Source: Candidatus Galligastranaerophilus gallistercoris
Lineage (GTDB): Bacteria > Cyanobacteriota > Vampirovibrionia > Gastranaerophilales > Gastranaerophilaceae
Length of the DNA stretch: 10,756 nucleotides
Reading direction: 5' to 3'
Assembly (NCBI GenBank): GCA_018710795.1
Contig: DVJH01000020.1
Location: 1-10,756, forward strand
Positions 1 through 6,082 of the stretch are shown here, piece after piece; the stretch's first letter is position 1, and each line of letters starts with the position of its first letter. The notes below the pieces were generated by a model. The model was not told the DNA's origin. It did not search any database and worked only from the letters and a program-made list of their open reading frames with translations. The translations under genes were made by a program, and so were the position numbers.

Positions 1-945
1 TGAGTCTTTATTTTCAGAATCCAAATCGGCTTCGGCGTTATAGTGAAGATACCCCGGTCCTACGTTTGTATCGGTTGAAATTCTTGATTTTAAAGATTCA
101 TTTTTTAATTGTTTTTCCCATAACGTCGTTCCCGTAAATGCGTCGCCAAAGTATTCGACAAAGTGTTTATTTTTGCCCGACAATTTGGATTGAACGTTAA
201 AAGCGGCAAGCTGCAATGCGGGGTTAGAATTTATATCATCATTTAAATAAATTTTTTGAGCATTTAGGGAAGCATTTAAAAGTTCAATCACACGTTCTTT
301 TGAAAATCCCGCAAAGAAAAGCGTGAATATTGTTGCATCATCAAATATTGAAAATCTTCCGCCCACATCATCATGAACAAACCCCGAAGCCGATAATTCG
401 CCTTTATCCACAAGGCGTCTTAATGCGCTTTTTTCGCTTGATGCGTCCGTCATTGCATAGAATCTTTCGGAAACATCTTCTTTATTCAAATATTTTTGCA
501 TTAATTCTTTTGCGGCATTATATGCCGTTGTTGTTTCCAGAGTTCCTCCCGATTTGGACACAACCAAAAATAACGTTTTATCAAGATTTAAGCTGTCGGA
601 AAATCTTTTAAAGCTGACAGGGTCAACCGATGAATAGAAATGAATGTTTTTATCAATTCCAAACATTTTAACTATTGATTCGGTCGTGTGTCTTGAACCG
701 CCTATGCCCAAAATTGCAAGCTCGCTAAGACCTGCATTTTTTGCTTTTTTTGAGAGTTCATAAATCGTATCTATATTATCAATCTGATTTTGGGGAAGGA
801 AATTAATCCAGTTTAAAAACTGCCCCTTTTTACCCGCACGTGAATTAATGTCATCAACCGCCTCTTTTGCAAGAGTTTTATAGCTTGAAAAATCAACGTC
901 GGTGTTCAATTTAACATCCAAGTTTTGTTTTGTTGTCATCGTCAT
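1..945 (-). CDS. pgi: Glucose-6-phosphate isomerase, N-terminal 315 residues (cut by window edge)
   Basis: Interconverts glucose 6-phosphate and fructose 6-phosphate in the cytoplasm (glycolysis and gluconeogenesis). The minus strand is open from the ATG at 945 to base 1 with no stop, so the C-terminal part is missing. Recognisable sugar-isomerase (SIS) features in order: GIGGS at residues 80-84, SKSGGTLET at 130-138 (the phosphate-binding serine/threonine loop, family form SKSGTTxET), DDVGGRFS at 192-199 matching the PGI signature, and QLKNESL at 279-285. A second in-frame ATG lies two codons in at 939. The first is preferred because AAAGG sits 9 nt upstream of it. It is divergent from flhB and shares a 121-bp control region with it. 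The R after GIGGS differs from the usual small residues. Identity is confident; the family subtype is not resolved. Confidence 0.88.
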   Translation of the reverse strand, partial: MTMTTKQNLDVKLNTDVDFSSYKTLAKEAVDDINSRAGKKGQFLNWINFLPQNQIDNIDTIYELSKKAKNAGLSELAILGIGGSRHTTESIVKMFGIDKNIHFYSSVDPVSFKRFSDSLNLDKTLFLVVSKSGGTLETTTAYNAAKELMQKYLNKEDVSERFYAMTDASSEKSALRRLVDKGELSASGFVHDDVGGRFSIFDDATIFTLFFAGFSKERVIELLNASLNAQKIYLNDDINSNPALQLAAFNVQSKLSGKNKHFVEYFGDAFTGTTLWEKQLKNESLKSRISTDTNVGPGYLHYNAEADLDSENKDS

Positions 946-968
946 GATAATTTACCTTTCTGCATAAA

Positions 969-998
969 GTGTTAACTTTTTAAGTTGTATTTTAACAC
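969..998. repeat. Inverted repeat GTGTTAA-N16-TTAACAC, possible operator
   Basis: Two perfect 7-bp arms (969-975 and 992-998) are separated by 16 bp. The right arm overlaps the extended -10 proposed for pgi. This geometry would suit a dimeric repressor, but AT-rich DNA gives such repeats by chance and no regulator can be named. Confidence 0.3.
989..997 (-). promoter_or_regulatory. Putative extended -10 of the pgi promoter
   Basis: On the minus strand the sequence reads TGTTAAAAT, a TGn extended -10 followed by TAAAAT. No good -35 hexamer is visible 16-18 nt further upstream, which is common for extended -10 promoters. It would start transcription near 982 and leave a leader of about 37 nt containing the AAAGG ribosome site. 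Inferred only from motif and position. Confidence 0.35.
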
Positions 999-1028
999 AT
1001 AAATAAACTTAAAGCTTTTTTATCCATG

Positions 1029-1046
1029 CTTTTTGAATTCAAAAAG
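1029..1046. repeat. 18-bp perfect palindrome in the pgi-flhB intergenic region
   Basis: CTTTTTGAATTCAAAAAG is identical to its reverse complement over all 18 bases. It covers the expected -35 region of flhB. It is unlikely to be a terminator because both flanking genes point away from it; an operator is the better guess. Confidence 0.45.
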
Positions 1047-1065
1047 TTCACGTTATAATTATAAC
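1033..1065 (+). promoter_or_regulatory. Putative flhB promoter, possibly leaderless, in a 14-bp palindrome
   Basis: TATAAT at 1054-1059 is a perfect -10 hexamer; TTGAAT at 1033-1038 is a -35 candidate with a short 15-nt spacer. The -10 ends only 7 nt before the flhB ATG at 1067, so the expected transcript would start at or next to the A of the start codon, and no Shine-Dalgarno sequence is present. The -10 lies inside a perfect 14-bp palindrome, GTTATAATTATAAC (1052-1065), so the opposite strand also carries TATAAT and could fire toward pgi. Confidence 0.4.
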
Positions 1066-1066
1066 C

Positions 1067-2242
1067 ATGGGTGATGAAGATAAACAGTTTGAAGCTTCCC
1101 AGCAAAAACTGAGAAAAGCGCGAAAAGAAGGTCAGGTAGTAAAATCAAAGGATTTTTCAACCGCCATATCATTAATTGTTATGTTTTTAATAATATATTC
1201 GCTGGGGCCGTTTATTTGGACACAAATTGCGGGGCTTTTTTCAAATCTGTACGAGCAAATTCCAAACGCGCACTTTGACGAAATCGGAATAAGATATCTG
1301 CTTATGATAACGTTAATTCCTACCGTTTTGATAATACTTCCGATTGTTTGTCTTTCGGCTCTTGTGTCCATAATAGGCGATTTAATTCAGGTAGGACCGT
1401 TATTTACGATTACGCCTTTAATCCCGAAACCCGATAAATTAAACCCCACCAAATATTTTAAAAATTTAATGAACCCCAAAACTCTGTTTGAACTTGTTAA
1501 AAATATTGCAAAAGTCGTAATTTTGGGAATTATCGGCTGGATGGTTTATATGGAGCATTTTCCCGCTATTTTGGGACTCGCGGTTGTTGAAAACGAATTT
1601 GCAACGCTGTATGCTTTCGGACAATTGATTGTAGATTTCGTATTAAAAGCGGGAATTGCATTTTTAATTATTGCGGCGATGGATTACGGGGTTACAAAAT
1701 GGAAATTTATGCAGGATCAAAAAATGTCTTTTAAAGAAGTAAAAGACGAATACAAAAACTCCGAAGGAGACCCGCATGTGAAAGCCGCTTTAAGACAAAA
1801 AAGACAACAGCTTTTAAGAAAAGCAATGCAAGACGCCGTGCCTGACGCCGATTTTGTAGTAACAAACCCGATCCATGTGGCATGTGCCTTAAAGTATGAT
1901 GCGGAAACAATGGATTCCCCGATGCTTGTTGCAAAAGGAGCCGAGCTTTTTGCAAAAGAAATTAAAGAAATTGCAATCAAACACGATGTCCCCGTTATTG
2001 AAAATCCGCCGGTGGCACGTGCCCTATACCGTCTTGTTGACGTTAACAGGCAAATTCCGCCCGATTTATATAAGGCTGTAGCCGAAATTTTAATATTCGT
2101 ATATAACACCAAAAAACAAAAACAGGAAAAAATAAAAGCGCAAATTGAAGAAATGAAAAGAATTCAAAAAGAAAACGATGAAAAATATTACGGCAAAAAA
2201 GAAGAACCCGAACAAAACGACAATAATGATAAAAACCCGTAG
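1067..2242 (+). CDS. flhB: Flagellar type III secretion switch protein FlhB
   Basis: FlhB is an inner-membrane subunit of the flagellar type III export gate. Its cytoplasmic domain switches export from rod/hook to filament substrates after self-cleavage. The 391 residues have the family layout: a basic cytosolic start with the KLRKARKEGQV motif (14-24), four hydrophobic segments at roughly 33-52, 76-106, 146-163 and 184-205, then a linker with VKDEYKNSEGDPHVK (225-239). The C-terminal domain contains PVIENPPVARALYR and ends in a charged tail. The start is fixed by the conserved N-terminus; no ribosome site is visible. The autocleavage motif is NPIH at 267-270, where nearly all family members have NPTH. 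It does not follow fliR here, so it stands apart from a typical export-gate operon. Family identity is secure; assignment to flagellum rather than an injectisome rests on the adjacent FliA-like sigma gene. Confidence 0.93.
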   Translation: MGDEDKQFEASQQKLRKARKEGQVVKSKDFSTAISLIVMFLIIYSLGPFIWTQIAGLFSNLYEQIPNAHFDEIGIRYLLMITLIPTVLIILPIVCLSALVSIIGDLIQVGPLFTITPLIPKPDKLNPTKYFKNLMNPKTLFELVKNIAKVVILGIIGWMVYMEHFPAILGLAVVENEFATLYAFGQLIVDFVLKAGIAFLIIAAMDYGVTKWKFMQDQKMSFKEVKDEYKNSEGDPHVKAALRQKRQQLLRKAMQDAVPDADFVVTNPIHVACALKYDAETMDSPMLVAKGAELFAKEIKEIAIKHDVPVIENPPVARALYRLVDVNRQIPPDLYKAVAEILIFVYNTKKQKQEKIKAQIEEMKRIQKENDEKYYGKKEEPEQNDNNDKNP

Positions 2243-2263
2243 ACTAATATAAATAACCGGTTC

Positions 2264-2275
2264 TATTTGCAAATA
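2264..2275. repeat. 12-bp palindrome over the -35 of the sigma-factor promoter
   Basis: TATTTGCAAATA is a perfect palindrome that contains the TTGCAA -35 hexamer, and an 8-bp palindrome AACCGGTT (2255-2262) lies just before it. The position would let a dimeric regulator block polymerase, but the site is short and unverified. Confidence 0.3.
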
Positions 2276-2295
2276 AGGATAAAAGATTGTAAAAT
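2267..2295 (+). promoter_or_regulatory. Putative housekeeping-type promoter of the sigma-factor gene
   Basis: TTGCAA (2267-2272) and TAAAAT (2290-2295) are separated by exactly 17 nt, the optimal spacing for a vegetative sigma factor. Transcription would begin near 2302, giving a leader of about 24 nt. It lies in the 83-nt gap after flhB, so the sigma gene could be expressed independently of flhB. No FliA-type promoter was seen here. Confidence 0.45.
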
Positions 2296-2325
2296 TGACT
2301 TAAAATGTGGCATTTTTAAACTCTG

Positions 2326-3009
2326 ATGATTATGACGGCTCAATCAAGATTAAAAGATTATATTGACATTATTCAAAAGGTTGCAAAGGTAGAATACAGG
2401 AGAATTCCTTCGCACATGGTGGAATGCGAAGAGCTTGTTTCTATCGGCATCATTGCCGTGCAGGCACTAATTAAAAATAAAACGGACGAACAACTGGAAA
2501 AGTATAATTCTTCATACATTGCAACCGCCGTCAGATGGGCAATCAGAAATGAGCTCAGAAACAGATATAAATGGTATACCTTAAAACACAAAAAAGACGA
2601 AGCGGAAGACGGATACGACGAAAACGAATCCGTACAATCCGAAGGTGTTTCAAGCCTTGATGTTTCACCGACAAAAGTAAGAGAGGCAATCTATGAAACG
2701 ATTTTATCGATTGATTCAATAGCTTCCGCATCATCCGATAACGATTCGCCGTTTGATTTCATTAAAGATAACCACGCAACTCCCGATGAGACGGCTGAAA
2801 TTTCCGAATTGGGAAGAATCATAAGAGAAGCAATCGCAAAACTGCCCCAAAAAGACAGAACCATAGTTGAATACAGGTTTTACAGAAATATGCAGGTAAA
2901 ACAGATTGCTCAAATGGTCGGGCTTTCAAGCTCCAGAATAACAAGAATAGTTCAATCATCATTAAATACGGTAAGAGAATATCTTGAAAAGCGGGGGCTT
3001 TCATATTAA
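2326..3009 (+). CDS. fliA: FliA/SigD-like alternative sigma factor
   Basis: A 227-residue sigma-70-family protein, predicted to direct RNA polymerase to flagellar late genes. The sigma-2 region spans about residues 12-90 and includes ELVSIGIIAVQALI (36-49, the core-binding helix) and ATAVRWAIRNELR (66-78, the -10 recognition helix area). Sigma-4 spans about 160-222 with LPQKDRTIVEYRFYR followed by a helix-turn-helix (VKQIAQMVGLSSSRITRIV, 191-209). Between them, residues 88-110 are an acidic Ser/Asp/Glu stretch and the sigma-3 region looks shortened. Two ATGs (2326, 2332) are both possible and neither has a clear Shine-Dalgarno. Position directly after flhB supports FliA, but the sequence alone says only a small group-3 sigma factor. 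No FlgM anti-sigma gene is visible nearby. Confidence 0.75.
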   Translation: MIMTAQSRLKDYIDIIQKVAKVEYRRIPSHMVECEELVSIGIIAVQALIKNKTDEQLEKYNSSYIATAVRWAIRNELRNRYKWYTLKHKKDEAEDGYDENESVQSEGVSSLDVSPTKVREAIYETILSIDSIASASSDNDSPFDFIKDNHATPDETAEISELGRIIREAIAKLPQKDRTIVEYRFYRNMQVKQIAQMVGLSSSRITRIVQSSLNTVREYLEKRGLSY

Positions 3010-3012
3010 AGA

Positions 3013-3033
3013 TATAATTTGTTTTTAGGAAGG
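3013..3033 (+). promoter_or_regulatory. malQ ribosome binding site with possible upstream -10
   Basis: AGGAAGG (3027-3033) lies 7 nt before the malQ ATG and is the strongest Shine-Dalgarno in the plus-strand run. TATAAT at 3013-3018 could be a -10 for an internal promoter, but no -35 is evident, so read-through from the sigma gene is at least as likely. Confidence 0.5.
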
Positions 3034-3040
3034 ATAATAA

Positions 3041-4930
3041 ATGCAGGCACAAGAAGTTCAAAAAATCACTAAAGAATACAAAAAAACCGTTTCCGATGCA
3101 CTTAAAGCGTTGGGGAAAAAACATATGGCACTGATTTGCCACGGGGTCAGCTTCCCTTCAAGAGAAGGAGAAAATACGGGTTTCGGGACGTATAATTCGG
3201 ATGCCGCAAAAGATTTGATAAGCTTTTTGGGCGATATGTTTAATGTTATTCAATTGGGGCCCAACGGAAAAACAAAATCCTCGGACGCTTCTCCTTATGC
3301 GGGAACCGTGTTTTCGAAAAATCCTCTGTTTATGGATTTATACAGCCTGACGGAGGCAAAATGGCACAATTTATTATCCAAAAAAACTTTTGATTCAATA
3401 GTTGAAAATAATCCCAAAAAAGGCACAAACAGAGCGGCATACGAATATGCAATCAAAATGTACGATATGGCAGGAGATGAAATATACGGCAACTTTAAAA
3501 AATTAAACGATAAAAAATTAAACGAAGAGTTTGATAAATTCAAAAAAGAAAACTCTTTCTGGCTTGATAACGATGCTTTATACGAAGCATTATCAATTGA
3601 AAACGGCGGCGAATTCTGGCCGAAGTGGAAAAATGAACTTGATAAGAATTTATTGTATAAAGCCGATAAAAAAGAAGCCGACAAAAGGATAGAAGAAATT
3701 TCAAAAAAATATAAAGATATTATTGAAAAATATAAATTAATACAATTTATCATTTCAAAACAATCGGACGAAACAAGAGAATTTGCAAAACAGCATAACA
3801 TTAAAATGATAGCGGACAGACAAGTCGCATTTTCTGACAGAGATTGCTGGGCATATCAGTCATTATTTTTGGAAGGGTGGTCATTGGGATGCCCTCCCGA
3901 TTATTTTTCAAAAGACGGACAAGCCTGGGATTTTAACGTAATGGACCCTGAAAAGCTCTTTAATAAAGACGGCTCGCTTGGAAAAGGCGGCGAATTAATG
4001 AAAAAGCTTTATTTAAAAATGTTCAAAGAAAACCCCGGCGGCGTCAGAATTGACCATACGGTAGGTTTGATTGACCCCTGGGTTTATAAAAAAGGCTGCA
4101 AACCAAAAGTGTCGGAAGGTGCAGGCAGATTATATTCATCTCCGGGGCACCCCGAATTAAGTAAATATTCAATTATATCAAGCGAAGACACAAACCCCGA
4201 ATATAAACCCGATGAAGAAAACTGGGTTAAACAATTGACCGATGAACAAATTAAACTGTACGGAAGAATGATTGAAAAAATCGTTATTCAAAGTGCAATT
4301 GAAGCAGGGCTTGATAAAAGTGCAATCGTAGCGGAAGACCTCGGGACGCTCACTTATCCGGTTGTTAAGGTTATGGAAAAATATCAGCTTGCGGGTATGA
4401 AACTTGTTCAATTTGTTATACCCACCGAAGAAAACCATCCTTACAGATGCAAAAATATCGTTAAAAATTCATGGGCAATGACGGGCACCCATGATAACCG
4501 CCCCATAAGACTCTGGGCAAAAGATATGATTAATACGGAAGCTGATACTCCGCATGTTAATAATTTAATGGCCGATTTATATTCCGAATTTGACGGACAG
4601 GATATGATAAGACATAAATTATATACTGATGATAAATTTCTTGCGTTTTCAAAACTGGTTGAAATTTTTGCTTCAAATGCGGAAAATATTCAAATATTCT
4701 TTACGGATTTCTTCGGTATTCAAGAAACCTATAACATCCCGGGAACCTTGGGAGACCACAACTGGTCATTAAGAATTCCCGACAATTTTGAAGATTTATA
4801 TTATAAAAATCTTGAATCGTTTGACGCTCTTAACCTGCCTTTAGCCTTAAGCTACGCAATTAAAGCAAGAGGCAGAGAATTTGCAAATAATCACGGAGAG
4901 CTTCTGGACAGACTTGAAAAACTGGCATAA
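3041..4930 (+). CDS. malQ: 4-alpha-glucanotransferase (GH77, amylomaltase / disproportionating enzyme)
   Basis: Transfers alpha-1,4-glucan segments between malto-oligosaccharides, releasing glucose; acts in glycogen or maltodextrin turnover in the cytoplasm. The 629 residues carry all three GH77 catalytic positions: the nucleophile D338 in VRIDHTVG, the acid/base E432 in VAEDLG, and D485 in TGTHDN. The substrate-loop sequence CPPDYFSKDGQAW (284-296) and the N-terminal ASPYAGTVFSKNPLFMDL are also family hallmarks. Deviations: the usual GDxPI segment reads ADRQV (258-262), and GTHDN is followed by RP rather than D/T-T. The start is fixed by a strong ribosome site. It is 31 nt behind the sigma gene and 4 nt ahead of the phosphoesterase, so co-transcription is likely. 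Product glucose could feed the divergent pgi pathway after phosphorylation. Family assignment is confident; exact donor preference is unknown. Confidence 0.9.
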   Translation: MQAQEVQKITKEYKKTVSDALKALGKKHMALICHGVSFPSREGENTGFGTYNSDAAKDLISFLGDMFNVIQLGPNGKTKSSDASPYAGTVFSKNPLFMDLYSLTEAKWHNLLSKKTFDSIVENNPKKGTNRAAYEYAIKMYDMAGDEIYGNFKKLNDKKLNEEFDKFKKENSFWLDNDALYEALSIENGGEFWPKWKNELDKNLLYKADKKEADKRIEEISKKYKDIIEKYKLIQFIISKQSDETREFAKQHNIKMIADRQVAFSDRDCWAYQSLFLEGWSLGCPPDYFSKDGQAWDFNVMDPEKLFNKDGSLGKGGELMKKLYLKMFKENPGGVRIDHTVGLIDPWVYKKGCKPKVSEGAGRLYSSPGHPELSKYSIISSEDTNPEYKPDEENWVKQLTDEQIKLYGRMIEKIVIQSAIEAGLDKSAIVAEDLGTLTYPVVKVMEKYQLAGMKLVQFVIPTEENHPYRCKNIVKNSWAMTGTHDNRPIRLWAKDMINTEADTPHVNNLMADLYSEFDGQDMIRHKLYTDDKFLAFSKLVEIFASNAENIQIFFTDFFGIQETYNIPGTLGDHNWSLRIPDNFEDLYYKNLESFDALNLPLALSYAIKARGREFANNHGELLDRLEKLA

Positions 4931-4934
4931 AAAA

Positions 4935-6074
4935 ATGAAAAATACTTTTATAAAATTATTTTTGTTTATTTTTACCGCATTTTTTACCGTAAATGCGGCA
5001 ATGGCCGATTTTTCCTTTAATGATATGGAGCTTAAATTCGCACAGGTATCCGATGTTCATATCTCCGAAGGAAACGACACGGCATATAAAGTTTTATCCC
5101 ATTCAAAAGAATTGTTTGAAGATGCGGTTTTAACTTTAAATAAAATCAAAGGTCTTGATTTTGTAGTATTTACTGGCGATATGGTGGATGAACCCACGGG
5201 CGGATTGTACAGAAGTTTTTTTGAAACGTTGTCAAAATTAAATCATCCGTCTTTACTTGTATTCGGCAACCATGACAGTGCATTCAGCGATATTGAAGAA
5301 GAAGAAATTCAGGAAAAACTTCTCGATAAAAATACGATTCTTGATGTTATAACAAGAAGCAATCCTTATCAGCCCTATAGAATGCCTTATTTTGCGTATT
5401 CGCCGAGCAAAGATTACAGGGTTATCGTTCTTGATACCACAATAGCGGAAAGAACAACTTCAAACGGATATATCTCCGAAGAACAATTAAATTTCCTTGA
5501 TAATGAAATAGCTTCAAATCAAGATAAAGTAATTATAATTTTTCAGCACCACCCCGTTATAGAACCCATTAAAAGCGAACATCACAGATTAACAAATCCT
5601 GAAGCTTATCTTCAGGTGTTAAAAAAATATGAAAAAGTTCCGATTGCAATTTTTGCGGGGCATTATCATACGGCAAGAATTATAAGAAAAGGAAACGTAA
5701 TTCACGTTGCTTCGCCTTCTCTTGTTACATTCCCGAATGCTTTCAGAGTCGTAAACATAACAAATTATAACGACAGGGTTATTTTCCAATTTAAAATGTA
5801 TGAAACCGGCTTAAAAGAAATACAGGAAATAAGCAAATCCGGTTTAATCGCTTCCGTTGCATTTCAGGGGAAATCATCCGACAGAAACAATGAAATTATG
5901 ATAAGAAAAGGGTATGTGCCCAAAGTTAAACTTACAAAAGAAGAAAAACAGGCCATAAAACAAGAGAAAAAAGCTCAAAAGCAAGCCGAAAAAGAAAGAA
6001 AAAGGGCGGAAAAAGAAGCAAAAAAAGCTTTGAAAAAGCAGCAAAAAGAACAAAAACAGGAATTTGAAGGATAA
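4935..6074 (+). CDS. Exported calcineurin-like metallophosphoesterase with Lys/Glu-rich tail
   Basis: A 379-residue two-metal phosphoesterase with the full motif set: DVH (D40, H42), GDMVD (D82), GNHD (N112-H113-D114), HHP (205-207) and GHYH (H243, H245). Residues 1-22 form a signal peptide (Lys near the start, long Phe/Leu-rich core, AMA before DFSF), so the enzyme should act outside the cytoplasm. An in-frame start at 4881 inside malQ exists but would bury the signal peptide, so 4935 is chosen; it lies 4 nt past the malQ stop with no clear ribosome site, suggesting translational coupling. From residue 333 the protein is a highly charged tail (15 Lys, 2 Arg, 10 Glu, 8 Gln in 47), probably a single helix or coiled coil. 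The physiological substrate (nucleotide, phospholipid or phosphoprotein) cannot be told from sequence. Confidence 0.85.
   Translation: MKNTFIKLFLFIFTAFFTVNAAMADFSFNDMELKFAQVSDVHISEGNDTAYKVLSHSKELFEDAVLTLNKIKGLDFVVFTGDMVDEPTGGLYRSFFETLSKLNHPSLLVFGNHDSAFSDIEEEEIQEKLLDKNTILDVITRSNPYQPYRMPYFAYSPSKDYRVIVLDTTIAERTTSNGYISEEQLNFLDNEIASNQDKVIIIFQHHPVIEPIKSEHHRLTNPEAYLQVLKKYEKVPIAIFAGHYHTARIIRKGNVIHVASPSLVTFPNAFRVVNITNYNDRVIFQFKMYETGLKEIQEISKSGLIASVAFQGKSSDRNNEIMIRKGYVPKVKLTKEEKQAIKQEKKAQKQAEKERKRAEKEAKKALKKQQKEQKQEFEG
6066..6071 (+). promoter_or_regulatory. Ribosome site supporting the TTG start of the MBL-fold gene
   Basis: GAAGGA lies within the last codons of the phosphoesterase gene, 11 nt before the TTG at 6083. 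Spacing is long, but no other in-frame start gives the conserved EFKVKFRGIRGS beginning. Confidence 0.5.
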
Positions 6075-6082
6075 AATAAAAG

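Noticed and set aside
330..611. Open frame on the plus strand opposite pgi (93 codons)
   Set aside because: It lies antisense to a clearly conserved isomerase, has a His/Arg/Phe-rich composition without any domain, and no ribosome site.
1011..1046. Rho-independent terminator between pgi and flhB
   Set aside because: The palindrome is AT-rich with no following U-run, and both flanking genes are transcribed away from it.
1717..2112. Long minus-strand open frame inside flhB
   Set aside because: The flhB frame carries conserved motifs across the whole stretch; the antisense reading is low-complexity Ser/Thr/Cys-rich and unlike any family.
2243..2325. FliA-type promoter (TAAA-N15-GCCGATAA) ahead of the sigma gene
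   Set aside because: TAAA and GATAA fragments occur but not with the needed spacing or the GCCG core; the vegetative-type pair fits better.
3295..3801. 168-codon minus-strand frame inside malQ
   Set aside because: Antisense of an AT-rich Lys/Asn-rich coding stretch gives long Phe/Ser/Leu frames by default; no start signal or motif supports it.
4881..4934. Upstream extension of the phosphoesterase into malQ
   Set aside because: It adds 18 residues in front of a well-formed signal peptide and overlaps the conserved end of malQ; the ATG at 4935 is more sensible.
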